NCBI GenBank assembly: GCA_035524335.1
Contig: DATKPE010000049.1
Coordinates: 1 to 18,016, forward strand
Length of the DNA: 18,016 bases
Reading direction: 5' to 3'
Source of the DNA: DATKPE01 sp035524335
GTDB taxonomy: Bacteria; Bacteroidota; Ignavibacteria; UBA10030; SZUA-254
The position numbers and the translations under genes were made by a program. How positions within the stretch are numbered: position 1 is the first letter of the stretch; the number at the start of each line of letters is the position of its first letter. Below the pieces are notes generated by a model. The model saw nothing but the letters and a program-made list of their open reading frames with translations. It was not told the origin of the DNA and made no database searches. Shown here piece after piece: positions 1-6,990 of this stretch.

Positions 1-1
1 C

Positions 2-1126
2 ACATCGGAGGCGTGGGGCGGGCTCGAGCTCTATGCCTGCACGATCATGGCAGAGCTCTCCCGGAGAGGGACCGGGGTTGCCGCCGTTACCGCCCCCCGG
101 TCGAAAGCGTCGGAGTTTCTCACCCGTGCCGGCGTCCGGACTCTTTCGTTTCCCTCGGGTCAGCCGCTCTCACTGGCAAATGCGCGGTACCTCCGGGGTC
201 TGGTGAAGGAGGAGCGGTTCAATGTGGTCCACGCGCATTTTCACCGGGATGTGGCCGCGGCTTCTCTGGGACTCCGGTCGGACCGCTCGACCCGCTTTCT
301 CCTGAGCGTGTACATGGGCGTGGTGAAAAAAACGGATCCTTATCACCGGTTTATCAACAGGCGGCTTGACGCCGTGCTGACCTCCTCACGGCGGCTCGCG
401 GCCATGCTTCCCGGGCGATATGCGCTCCCGGCGTCGATCGTGCATTATCTCCCGTACGGACGCGATATTTCCGCATACCGGAGTGATCCTGCGAAGCGGG
501 CGGGCATCCGACGGAGCCTGGGGTGCGGGGAGGATGATCTCCTGGTCGGGACGATGGTGCGGATCGATCCGGGGAAGGGAGTCATCGATTTCATCAGAAG
601 CCTGGATCTGGTCCGGGAGAAAATCCCGTCGGGGGTGAAGTACTGCGTCGTCGGGGAACCGACGCGGAAATCGCGCCAGACTGAGGGTGAGTCGCCGTTT
701 GAACCGCACTGCGAGGAATATCTCAGGGAGATCGAAGGGTACATTCAGAGCCGCGGGATGCAGAATTCCGTCGCCCTCGCCGGTTTCCAGGCGGACGGGA
801 TCGGATATCTCTCGGCGATGGATATCTTTGTCTTTCCAAGCCGGGATGAACTCTATTCGCTCGCGGTTCTGGATGCGATGGCGATGGGTCTTCCCGTGAT
901 TGCCGCGGCGGCCGGGGGGAATGTCGACCAGGTTGCGGCGGGGGAATCAGGCTATCTCTATCCGGTCGGCGACAGCCGCAGTCTGGCGGAGTATATCCTG
1001 CTCTATGCCGGCTCCGGGGATCTCCGAAAGGCCCACGGAAGCGCCGGCAGACAGTTCGTTTTCGAGAATCACTCGATGGACCGGTCGATTGCGGAACTCC
1101 TGGAATTGTACCGGCCCGTCTCCTAA
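2..1126 (+). CDS. GT4-family glycosyltransferase (5' truncated)
   Basis: This is a retaining GT-B glycosyltransferase of family GT4, probably adding a sugar to a lipid-linked surface glycan in the cytoplasm. The frame is open from base 2. The residues before the ATG at 47 read TSEAWGGLELYACTI, which is the Gly-rich N-terminal donor loop of GT4 enzymes, so the real start lies before the window and the ATG at 47 is internal. Visible family landmarks are VVHAHFHRD near 226-250, a VGTMVRIDPGKG strand-loop near 556-580, the YCVVGE strand near 643-660, and the C-terminal donor site with FPSRDE, the GLPVIAA loop and GG-VDQV. In the usual EX7E motif the first Glu is at 848-850, but the second position (872-874) is Asp. 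The next gene, a sugar aminotransferase, starts 15 nt downstream. The family call is firm. The sugar donor and acceptor cannot be read from sequence. Confidence 0.9.
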   Translation, partial: TSEAWGGLELYACTIMAELSRRGTGVAAVTAPRSKASEFLTRAGVRTLSFPSGQPLSLANARYLRGLVKEERFNVVHAHFHRDVAAASLGLRSDRSTRFLLSVYMGVVKKTDPYHRFINRRLDAVLTSSRRLAAMLPGRYALPASIVHYLPYGRDISAYRSDPAKRAGIRRSLGCGEDDLLVGTMVRIDPGKGVIDFIRSLDLVREKIPSGVKYCVVGEPTRKSRQTEGESPFEPHCEEYLREIEGYIQSRGMQNSVALAGFQADGIGYLSAMDIFVFPSRDELYSLAVLDAMAMGLPVIAAAAGGNVDQVAAGESGYLYPVGDSRSLAEYILLYAGSGDLRKAHGSAGRQFVFENHSMDRSIAELLELYRPVS

Positions 1127-1141
1127 TGCCCGGAAATTTCT

Positions 1142-2281
1142 ATGCACCCCATTCCATTCAATAAACCGTATCTTGGCGGAGCAACTGCCGACGCCGTCCG
1201 GGCCGCACTGAGCGGCGGACGCCTCAGCGGCGACGGACCTGTCTGCAAGAAGGTCGAGGAACGGCTCCGGAACCTTTTCGGCCTCCGGCATGTTCTTCTC
1301 ACCACCTCCTGCACGCATGCGCTCGAGATGGCCTGCATGCTCCTTCGGCTGAAACCGGGGGACGAGGTCGTCCTGCCCAGCTTTACCTTCGTCTCCACCG
1401 CCAATGCAATCCTGAGGGCAGGCGCTACGCCGGTGTTTTGCGACATCGACGAGCGCACGCTCACGATCGATCTGGAGGATGCGGAGCGCCGCGTCTCCGG
1501 CCGGACGAGGGCGATCATCGCCGTTCACTATGCCGGTGTCGCGGCTGACATGGACCGGCTCCGCGCCCTTGCAGCCCGGCTGAACGCCGCTCTCATCGAG
1601 GATGCGGCACAGGGCGTGAATGCCCGGTACAAGGGCGCGTTCCTCGGCGGCATCGGCGACATGGGCGCCTACAGCTTTCATGATACGAAGAATTATGTCG
1701 CGGGCGAGGGGGGAGCGCTCATCCTCAACGACGAACAGCGCGCACGCGCCGCGGAAATCGTCCGTGAAAAAGGAACTAACCGGGCAAACTTCCTCAGGGG
1801 TGAGGTCGACAAGTATACCTGGGTTGCCCCCGGAAGCAGTTATATCCTCTCCGATCTTCTCGCGGCCGTTCTCGATTCACAGCTCGATCTTCTCGACGAG
1901 ATTCAGGAAAAACGGCGGGCCATCCACCGCAGGTATATGGATGAACTCGCCCCCCTCGTCCGGCGTGAATCACTGCGCCTGCCGGATATCCCCCCCGACC
2001 GGGATTCGAACTATCACATCTTCCATCTCCTGCTCCGGGATGAGCGCGAACGAAACCGCGTGATGGATGCGATGAAAAAACGGGGCGTCCAGACGACATT
2101 TCACTACGTTCCGCTTCATTCCTCCCCCTTCGCCCGGCAGACGCTCGGAACGGAGGGCCTTTCCCTTCCGGTCACCGACCGGGTGGCCTCCTCGCTTCTC
2201 CGGCTTCCCATCTATCCCGGTCTTACCGGCGAGGAACAGACCGTCGTCATCGAATCGCTCTTTTCCTGTTTCCCGCGGTGA
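1142..2281 (+). CDS. wecE: WecE-type dTDP-4-amino-4,6-dideoxygalactose transaminase (DegT/DnrJ/EryC1 family)
   Basis: This PLP-dependent nucleotide-sugar aminotransferase (379 aa) most likely converts dTDP-4-keto-6-deoxyglucose plus glutamate to dTDP-4-amino-4,6-dideoxygalactose, a precursor for surface polysaccharide. The N-terminal IPFNKPYLGG start, SGDGP, PSFTFVSTANA, VHYAGVA, EDAAQGV, SFHDTKNY, EKGTNR and VDKYTW segments closely resemble what I remember of E. coli WecE. The Schiff-base lysine is K183 in SFHDTKNY. EKGTNR and VDKYTW separate the WecE subgroup from other DegT enzymes. Length is normal. The start ATG at 1142 puts IPFN at the expected place. It follows a glycosyltransferase by 15 nt and its stop overlaps the next start (GTGA), so the genes are likely cotranscribed. 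A related 4-keto-sugar aminotransferase with another stereochemistry is the main alternative. Confidence 0.88.
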   Translation: MHPIPFNKPYLGGATADAVRAALSGGRLSGDGPVCKKVEERLRNLFGLRHVLLTTSCTHALEMACMLLRLKPGDEVVLPSFTFVSTANAILRAGATPVFCDIDERTLTIDLEDAERRVSGRTRAIIAVHYAGVAADMDRLRALAARLNAALIEDAAQGVNARYKGAFLGGIGDMGAYSFHDTKNYVAGEGGALILNDEQRARAAEIVREKGTNRANFLRGEVDKYTWVAPGSSYILSDLLAAVLDSQLDLLDEIQEKRRAIHRRYMDELAPLVRRESLRLPDIPPDRDSNYHIFHLLLRDERERNRVMDAMKKRGVQTTFHYVPLHSSPFARQTLGTEGLSLPVTDRVASSLLRLPIYPGLTGEEQTVVIESLFSCFPR

Positions 2282-3129
2282 GCGCCCGTATGCTGATCGA
2301 TACGCATGCCCATCTTTTCTTTGACGAGTACAGGGATGACCTCGACGGAGTTATTGCGCGCGCGGAGGAGGCCGGTGTGGGGGCGATCGTTATTCCCGGA
2401 ACCGACCTGGCGACCAGCCGTGAAGCCGTCGCTCTTGCCGATAGGTACCCGCGGCTCTATGCCGCCGTCGGCGTTCATCCGCATGAGGCCGCCAAGGCCT
2501 CGTCCGATACCTTTGCCGCGCTGGAGCAACTGAGCATGCATCCCCGCGTGGTTGCAATCGGCGAAATCGGTCTCGACTATCATTATGATTTTTCCCCGCC
2601 CGACGTACAGCAGGCGGTTTTCTCCGAACAGATCGGACTTGCCATTCGGCGGAATCTGCCTGTCATCATCCATACGCGGGAAGCCGAGGCCGACACCCTG
2701 AGCATCGTGACCGGCATGACCGATGCGGCCCCGGATTGGAAATCGGCGAAGGATGGCGGCCGCCCCCTCCGCGGAGTGTTCCACTGCTTTCCGGGAGATG
2801 AAACCATGGCGCGCCGGGTAATCGCGGCCGGCTTCCTCATTTCGTTTCCGGGTCCCGTGACGTTTCCGGCCCGGCCAGGCAGGCCGAACAGCATGCACGA
2901 CGTCGTGACCGCCATCCCGCTCGAGCATATCCTGCTGGAAACCGATTCGCCGTACCTCACCCCCGTGCCGCACAGGGGAAAGAGGAATGAACCCTCATAC
3001 TTGCCGCTCATCGCACAAACCGTGGCGGAGAGGAAACAAATCCCGTTCGGAGAAGTCGAACGATGCACCACGGCAACCGCCTGCGCTCTGTTCGGTTTCC
3101 CGCCGCCGGAGAAGGCCGGGGGACGATGA
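2278..3129 (+). CDS. tatD: TatD-family metal-dependent hydrolase (putative DNase)
   Basis: This is a TIM-barrel metallohydrolase of the TatD family. Members are cytoplasmic 3'-5' exonucleases or D-aminoacyl-tRNA deacylase-like enzymes, and the true substrate often stays unclear. Metal ligands are in place: HAH at H10/H12, E96 in GEIGLDYH, H132 in IHTRE, H169 in FHCFPG and D223 in ETDSPYL. The PHRGK segment that follows is also typical. The protein is 283 aa, slightly long for the family (about 255-265). The extra length lies mostly between H132 and H169, with a polar stretch near residues 150-165. The start is GTG at 2278, which overlaps the wecE stop by 4 nt. An ATG at 2290 (MLIDTHAH) is a possible alternative start. 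The stop overlaps the next ATG (ATGA), which suggests translational coupling on both sides. Confidence 0.9.
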   Translation: MSARMLIDTHAHLFFDEYRDDLDGVIARAEEAGVGAIVIPGTDLATSREAVALADRYPRLYAAVGVHPHEAAKASSDTFAALEQLSMHPRVVAIGEIGLDYHYDFSPPDVQQAVFSEQIGLAIRRNLPVIIHTREAEADTLSIVTGMTDAAPDWKSAKDGGRPLRGVFHCFPGDETMARRVIAAGFLISFPGPVTFPARPGRPNSMHDVVTAIPLEHILLETDSPYLTPVPHRGKRNEPSYLPLIAQTVAERKQIPFGEVERCTTATACALFGFPPPEKAGGR

Positions 3130-5183
3130 AGCGGGGAATCCTTCTCTTCGTGCTCGTTCTGGCATCAATTCCTGCGTTCGCAGGGAATCCGACGCTGAAG
3201 CTGGATCTCCGGAACCCGAAGATCCGTGAAATCCTTACGCTCCAGGATTCGCGCTCGTCGGAGCGGTCCCGGCTCATCGCACTTCTTCACGACGCCGAGC
3301 CCGCCGTCAGATACCGCGCCGCCATCGCGAGTGCGAATCTTCAGGATACCGCGGTATTGCCGGATCTCGTCGGCCTCATCGGCGATCCGGATACCGAAGT
3401 TGTCCGTGCCGCCGCGTTCGCTATCGGACTGACGGCAGGCTCCCTGCAGGGCGACGCCCGGGATTCTCTCGTCGGGACCATATTCAGAATCGCCCGTCCT
3501 GAGGTCTGTCCGCTGGTGCTCATGGAGGCCGGCCGGTTCGTCACCGCCGCATCCCTCCCTGGTCTGGCCGCGGCATGCTGGAATGCTCCCGATCAGGAAA
3601 TTCCGTTCGACGTTGCGGCGGCCCGGGCGGCTATCCGGGGGGTGACAGATTCCGCCGTCACGCGCAGGCTCGCGCTCTCCGCCGGCCGCGGGGGTGCCGT
3701 TCCATGGCAATGTTTCTACGCTCTCCAGAGGATCGGTTCATCTCCTCAGAGCGAGAGCCGGATCGAGGCCATCATGCGTCACTGTTCGGATCCGGACCCG
3801 ATGGTGCGGATGCAGATTCTGCTCCTTCTCGGTAAATATCAGACAACTCCGCCGATCATCGACACACTGACGGGCTATGCCCGGACCGATGCGGACTGGC
3901 GTGTGCGGGTGGCCGCGATCCGCTCGCTTTCCAGATTTTTCCCGGACGACACAGGAACAATCGGCGACTGTCTCGCCGGTCTCCTGACCGACGATAACCC
4001 CCATGTCGCTTCCGCCGCGATCACCGCCGTTTCATCCGACGATTTTCCCCGTGCCCGCCTGGAGAGGATAAGAAAGATCACAGATAAACTTGCGCGGATC
4101 TCCGCCGGAGGCATACCGGGGGCTCCGTGCAGTTTCCGTCCGGAGGCCGCGTCGGCGCTCGCCAGGCTTGTCGGGAAGGATGCGGTCGGTTCGATCGTCC
4201 TGCGGGACGATCCGGCTCCCCACTGCCGCGAGGGGATAATCACTGCCCTCGGTATTGCAGGGGACACAGCCGCCGTCACTTCAATCTTCGGAGCAATTTC
4301 AGATCCCGACCCCGGGATTGTCCGGGCGGGACTCGAAAGCATCGGGGAACTGTGCACCCGGAACCGGACCGACATGGAGCTGAGGAAGACCGCTATGCGG
4401 CGCATCCGGGAATCTCTCCGGTCGGAGGATGTGGCGATCCGGACGACCGCGGCCCAGCTTCTGGGCGATTCCCTCTTCCTGAGCGGTGAAAATACGGGAG
4501 CACTCCTCGACGCGCTCGACAGGATGAAGCTCCCGGACGATATTGAAGCTCTTCAGGAGGTCTGTTCCACGCTGGGGAAGATCGGTGACAGAAGGGCGGT
4601 GGAGCGGCTGGAAAAACTCAGATCGGAGAGCGATCCACCGGCGGCGACGGCCGCTTCCGGTGCGCTATCAATCCTCACCGGCAGAAAAGTGACTCCCACG
4701 TTGACCGGCGCGCGGACCGGAGCGGTGCCCGACCTGACGTTGCTGGAGGAACTGCCCGATACCGTCAGGGTGAAAATCATCACTCCGCGCGGTGACATTC
4801 TGGTCGAGTTATATCGCGGGTGGGCCCCGTTCACCGTTGCGAATTTTGTCAGACTTGTAAACCGGTCATATTTCCGGAACATGATATTCCACCGTGTCGT
4901 GCCGAACTTCGTCATCCAGGGCGGAGATCCGCGGGGGGACGGATGGGGGGGGCCCGGTTATACGATCCGGTCCGAATTCTCCCCCGAGACCTACGGGAGA
5001 GGCAGTATTGGAATGGCAAGCGCGGGGAAGGATACGGAGGGATCGCAGTTCTTCATCACCCATTCGCCCCAGCCGCATCTGGACGGAAGGTACACGATAT
5101 TCGGTTGTGTGCGGAAGGGGATGGATGTCGTGGACGCTGTTCAGGCAGGGGACGCAATCAGTTCTATTGTTCTGCTCCCCTGA
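3126..5183 (+). CDS. Exported HEAT-repeat protein with C-terminal cyclophilin-type peptidyl-prolyl isomerase
   Basis: This 685-residue protein has a signal peptide (residues 1-19, cleavage near AFA|G), about ten HEAT-like helical pairs over residues 45-530, and a cyclophilin domain at about 547-685. It probably acts in the periplasm, catalysing cis-trans isomerisation of Xaa-Pro bonds in clients gathered by the HEAT scaffold. Cyclophilin landmarks are FHRVVPNFVIQGGDP with R590, F595 and Q598 (equivalent to R55, F60 and Q63 of human CypA), then GSQFFIT with Q641 and F643, then HLDGRYTIFG. The positions of CypA W121 and H126 are His651 and Tyr656 here. HEAT signatures are D-D-xVR-xAA, for example DPDTEVVRAAAFAIG. 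The start is the ATG at 3126, which overlaps the tatD stop. The open frame extends back to 3063, but only 3126 gives a clean signal peptide. It ends 12 nt from the convergent PorD-like gene. A clear lipobox is absent, so a soluble periplasmic form is likely. Confidence 0.88.
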   Translation: MKRGILLFVLVLASIPAFAGNPTLKLDLRNPKIREILTLQDSRSSERSRLIALLHDAEPAVRYRAAIASANLQDTAVLPDLVGLIGDPDTEVVRAAAFAIGLTAGSLQGDARDSLVGTIFRIARPEVCPLVLMEAGRFVTAASLPGLAAACWNAPDQEIPFDVAAARAAIRGVTDSAVTRRLALSAGRGGAVPWQCFYALQRIGSSPQSESRIEAIMRHCSDPDPMVRMQILLLLGKYQTTPPIIDTLTGYARTDADWRVRVAAIRSLSRFFPDDTGTIGDCLAGLLTDDNPHVASAAITAVSSDDFPRARLERIRKITDKLARISAGGIPGAPCSFRPEAASALARLVGKDAVGSIVLRDDPAPHCREGIITALGIAGDTAAVTSIFGAISDPDPGIVRAGLESIGELCTRNRTDMELRKTAMRRIRESLRSEDVAIRTTAAQLLGDSLFLSGENTGALLDALDRMKLPDDIEALQEVCSTLGKIGDRRAVERLEKLRSESDPPAATAASGALSILTGRKVTPTLTGARTGAVPDLTLLEELPDTVRVKIITPRGDILVELYRGWAPFTVANFVRLVNRSYFRNMIFHRVVPNFVIQGGDPRGDGWGGPGYTIRSEFSPETYGRGSIGMASAGKDTEGSQFFITHSPQPHLDGRYTIFGCVRKGMDVVDAVQAGDAISSIVLLP

Positions 5184-5195
5184 GGACCGGACGGA

Positions 5196-6104
5196 TCACT
5201 GACCGCCGTTTTTGTAACGTTCATAATCCGACTGGTGTGTCGGATCGATTTTCTCCAGCCGGCTCCAGACGGTCAGGTCGGGATCCTTGCTGAAGGTCTG
5301 TGCGATCTCGAGGTACTTGGTTTCGAAGAACAGCCGGATGATGAGGCTCCGGTTGTTGATTTTCTCTGAGAGAGTTCCTATCTTTTCGAGTGCCGCCATC
5401 ATGTTTTTACGGGCGCGCACCTCATCCTTGGCGAGGAGGTCCAGACCCTTGTAGTGATATTTATACAGACCGATGCGCAGGTCGTTCAGCTTCGCGTTGG
5501 TCAGTTCGTCGATGAGCAGTTCCCGCGAGTAGACGTTGTCGGCGGGAATGTCCCAGCCGGGTCCGGCATTGCCGGTGGAGTGAGCGCGGTTGACGAGGTC
5601 CTGGGCTTTCTGGAAGAAGGGTGATCCGTCACCCGTCCGGTAGCTTTCGAAATCGTAGCCGAGTATCACCCAGGCGTAAAAATCGAGACAGCTCAGGAGG
5701 GGATCGAACAGCATGTCGTTGTGGGCGAGGGAGGTTCCGCGGATATAATCAAATTCCCATTTATCATCGAGGAGGCGAAGAAGCGCCGTGCTCCGTCCCT
5801 GCGATTCGAAAATCGGGCGCTCACTTCCGACAAAGGCTTTGACGGCATAGTGGTTCTGACGGCCGGTCGTCGCGAACTGCATATCAATCCGGCACTTGAT
5901 TTTTTCGCCGCCGAGGTCGACGTTCGTCCACCGGTACGAATTCATGTACTGCATCGTCTGCTGGACGAAGTCCGTCAGATTCTGAATGGCGTCGGACGGC
6001 ATGCCGTCCGTTTTGATCGTGATGGTGCAGTCGAGCTCCTGTCCGCGGACGAGTGTGGCGAGAAGGAGAAACAGGAGAACAGCGGCGGTGCGGATCCGAT
6101 TCAT
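5196..6104 (-). CDS. porD: DUF4835 / PorD-like protein, putative type IX secretion component
   Basis: This exported protein of 302 aa matches, from memory, the DUF4835 family found across Bacteroidota and relatives, whose members some databases label type IX secretion protein PorD. Their exact role in the machine is not settled. Features are a signal peptide at 1-21 (cleavage near VRG|Q), an N-terminal beta-rich part with FVQQTMQYMNSYRW, the family-typical DPLLSCLDFYAWVILGYDFESY segment around 135-155, and a helical C-terminal half ending in the DPTHQSDYERY motif. The start ATG has GGAG 6 nt upstream (plus 6111-6114), and a good promoter lies just beyond. It is transcribed toward the HEAT-cyclophilin gene and divergently from a PorV/PorQ-like gene, which fits an envelope role. 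The family assignment is fairly strong. The T9SS link rests on the family label and the neighbours. Confidence 0.78.
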   Translation of the reverse strand: MNRIRTAAVLLFLLLATLVRGQELDCTITIKTDGMPSDAIQNLTDFVQQTMQYMNSYRWTNVDLGGEKIKCRIDMQFATTGRQNHYAVKAFVGSERPIFESQGRSTALLRLLDDKWEFDYIRGTSLAHNDMLFDPLLSCLDFYAWVILGYDFESYRTGDGSPFFQKAQDLVNRAHSTGNAGPGWDIPADNVYSRELLIDELTNAKLNDLRIGLYKYHYKGLDLLAKDEVRARKNMMAALEKIGTLSEKINNRSLIIRLFFETKYLEIAQTFSKDPDLTVWSRLEKIDPTHQSDYERYKNGGQ

Positions 6105-6127
6105 ACAGTACTCCGAAGTGATAAAGT

Positions 6128-6156
6128 AATATAGATATTTCGGGATCGTTCTTCAA
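6128..6156 (-). promoter_or_regulatory. Putative sigma70-like promoter for the PorD-like gene
   Basis: Read on the minus strand, TTGAAG (plus 6151-6156) is followed by a 17-nt spacer and TATATT (plus 6128-6133). Transcription would begin near 6121, leaving a leader of about 17 nt that contains the GGAG ribosome site. The -10 hexamer is the same as the one ahead of the lytic transglycosylase gene. This is inferred from the pattern only. The 75-bp divergent gap should also hold the promoter of the plus-strand gene at 6180, which I could not place. Confidence 0.5.
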
Positions 6157-6179
6157 GTCGCACAAGCGAGGGAGGCGCT

Positions 6180-6989
6180 ATGCGGATATTCCATATTTGT
6201 TGCTTTCTCGTCTTTTTTCCCCCGGTTTTATCAGTGAACGCGCAGACGGAGGGGGCGGTCATCGCCGCCCTCGGCGGGGCGGGAACGGCCCTCGCCGGAT
6301 CGGTCTGGGATATCAACGGCAACCCCGCCGGCCTGGCGGCGATCACCCGGATGGAATGTTCATGGACGGTCGTTCCCGCCCCGTTCGGATTGACGGAACT
6401 CCGAACCAGCGCCGCCGCCGTTTCCTGTCCCTTCGGAAAATTGGCGGCCGGTGCGCTGTGCGAGCGCTTCGGCTTCGATCTCTTCCGGCGGGAGTCCGCT
6501 GCGTTCTGCGTTGCCTCGGAATTCGACCGGGTCCGGGCCGGCCTTCTTGTCCGGTTCCTGCGGTTCGATATCGCGCGGTACGGAAGCGCATGTACCGCCG
6601 GCATCGACGCCGGATTCCAGATCCATGCCGGTCATTCCGTCACATTCGGTGCCCGGATGACCGGGGTCAATCATCCCGCAATAGGGGTTGTTCGCGATCC
6701 GCTCCCGGGATCGTGTGCGCTCGGCTGTTCCTACGTGCCGGCGGATATTGCGATCGTCACGGCGGAATATGTCAAAGAGATTGGATTCGACGCGGCGCCC
6801 AGGTTCGGTGCGGAATACAGGCCCGAGAATCTGTTCGCCTGCCGGATCGGCGTCTCGGGAAATCCCCCGCTTCTCTGCGCGGGATGCGGTTTCGCTGCCC
6901 GGGGCTGGAGTTTCGACTACGCCTATCAGTCGCATGCCGACCTGGGCGCTACACAGCTCTTCACTCTTACTGCGTCTTTCGGGAGGTGA
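6180..6989 (+). CDS. PorV/PorQ-like outer-membrane protein
   Basis: This 269-residue protein is predicted to be exported and to form a small beta-barrel in the outer membrane. It has a signal peptide at 1-21 (SVNA|Q). The mature N-terminus has the sequence LGGAGTALAGSVWDINGNPA (31-50), which is the hallmark of the PorV/PorQ/UPF0164 group: a glycine-rich plug helix followed by an N-P-A-G-L turn. PorV binds T9SS cargo at the outer membrane and PorQ helps hold the sortase complex; which one this resembles cannot be decided by eye. The rest is alternating hydrophobic strands, ending in a terminal strand LFTLTASFGR. At 269 aa it is short compared with PorV and PorQ (300-400 aa), so some strands may be missing. 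GAGGGAGG precedes the ATG. Only 1 nt separates its stop from the next ATG, and the final codons double as the ribosome site of that gene. Confidence 0.7.
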   Translation: MRIFHICCFLVFFPPVLSVNAQTEGAVIAALGGAGTALAGSVWDINGNPAGLAAITRMECSWTVVPAPFGLTELRTSAAAVSCPFGKLAAGALCERFGFDLFRRESAAFCVASEFDRVRAGLLVRFLRFDIARYGSACTAGIDAGFQIHAGHSVTFGARMTGVNHPAIGVVRDPLPGSCALGCSYVPADIAIVTAEYVKEIGFDAAPRFGAEYRPENLFACRIGVSGNPPLLCAGCGFAARGWSFDYAYQSHADLGATQLFTLTASFGR

Positions 6990-6990
6990 T

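Noticed and set aside
3063..3125. Upstream start for the HEAT-cyclophilin gene
   Set aside because: It would overlap tatD by 67 nt and bury the signal peptide. ATG 3126 gives a clean signal peptide and an ATGA overlap.
5079..5110. His/Tyr changes at the CypA W121 and H126 positions taken as a sign of lost isomerase activity
   Set aside because: Many bacterial cyclophilins, as I recall, have HLDG-K/R-YT at this site and the catalytic Arg is intact, so loss of function cannot be claimed.
6688..6990. Upstream in-frame start for the outer-membrane barrel
   Set aside because: It overlaps the PorV/PorQ-like gene heavily and yields an Arg-rich leader without a signal peptide.
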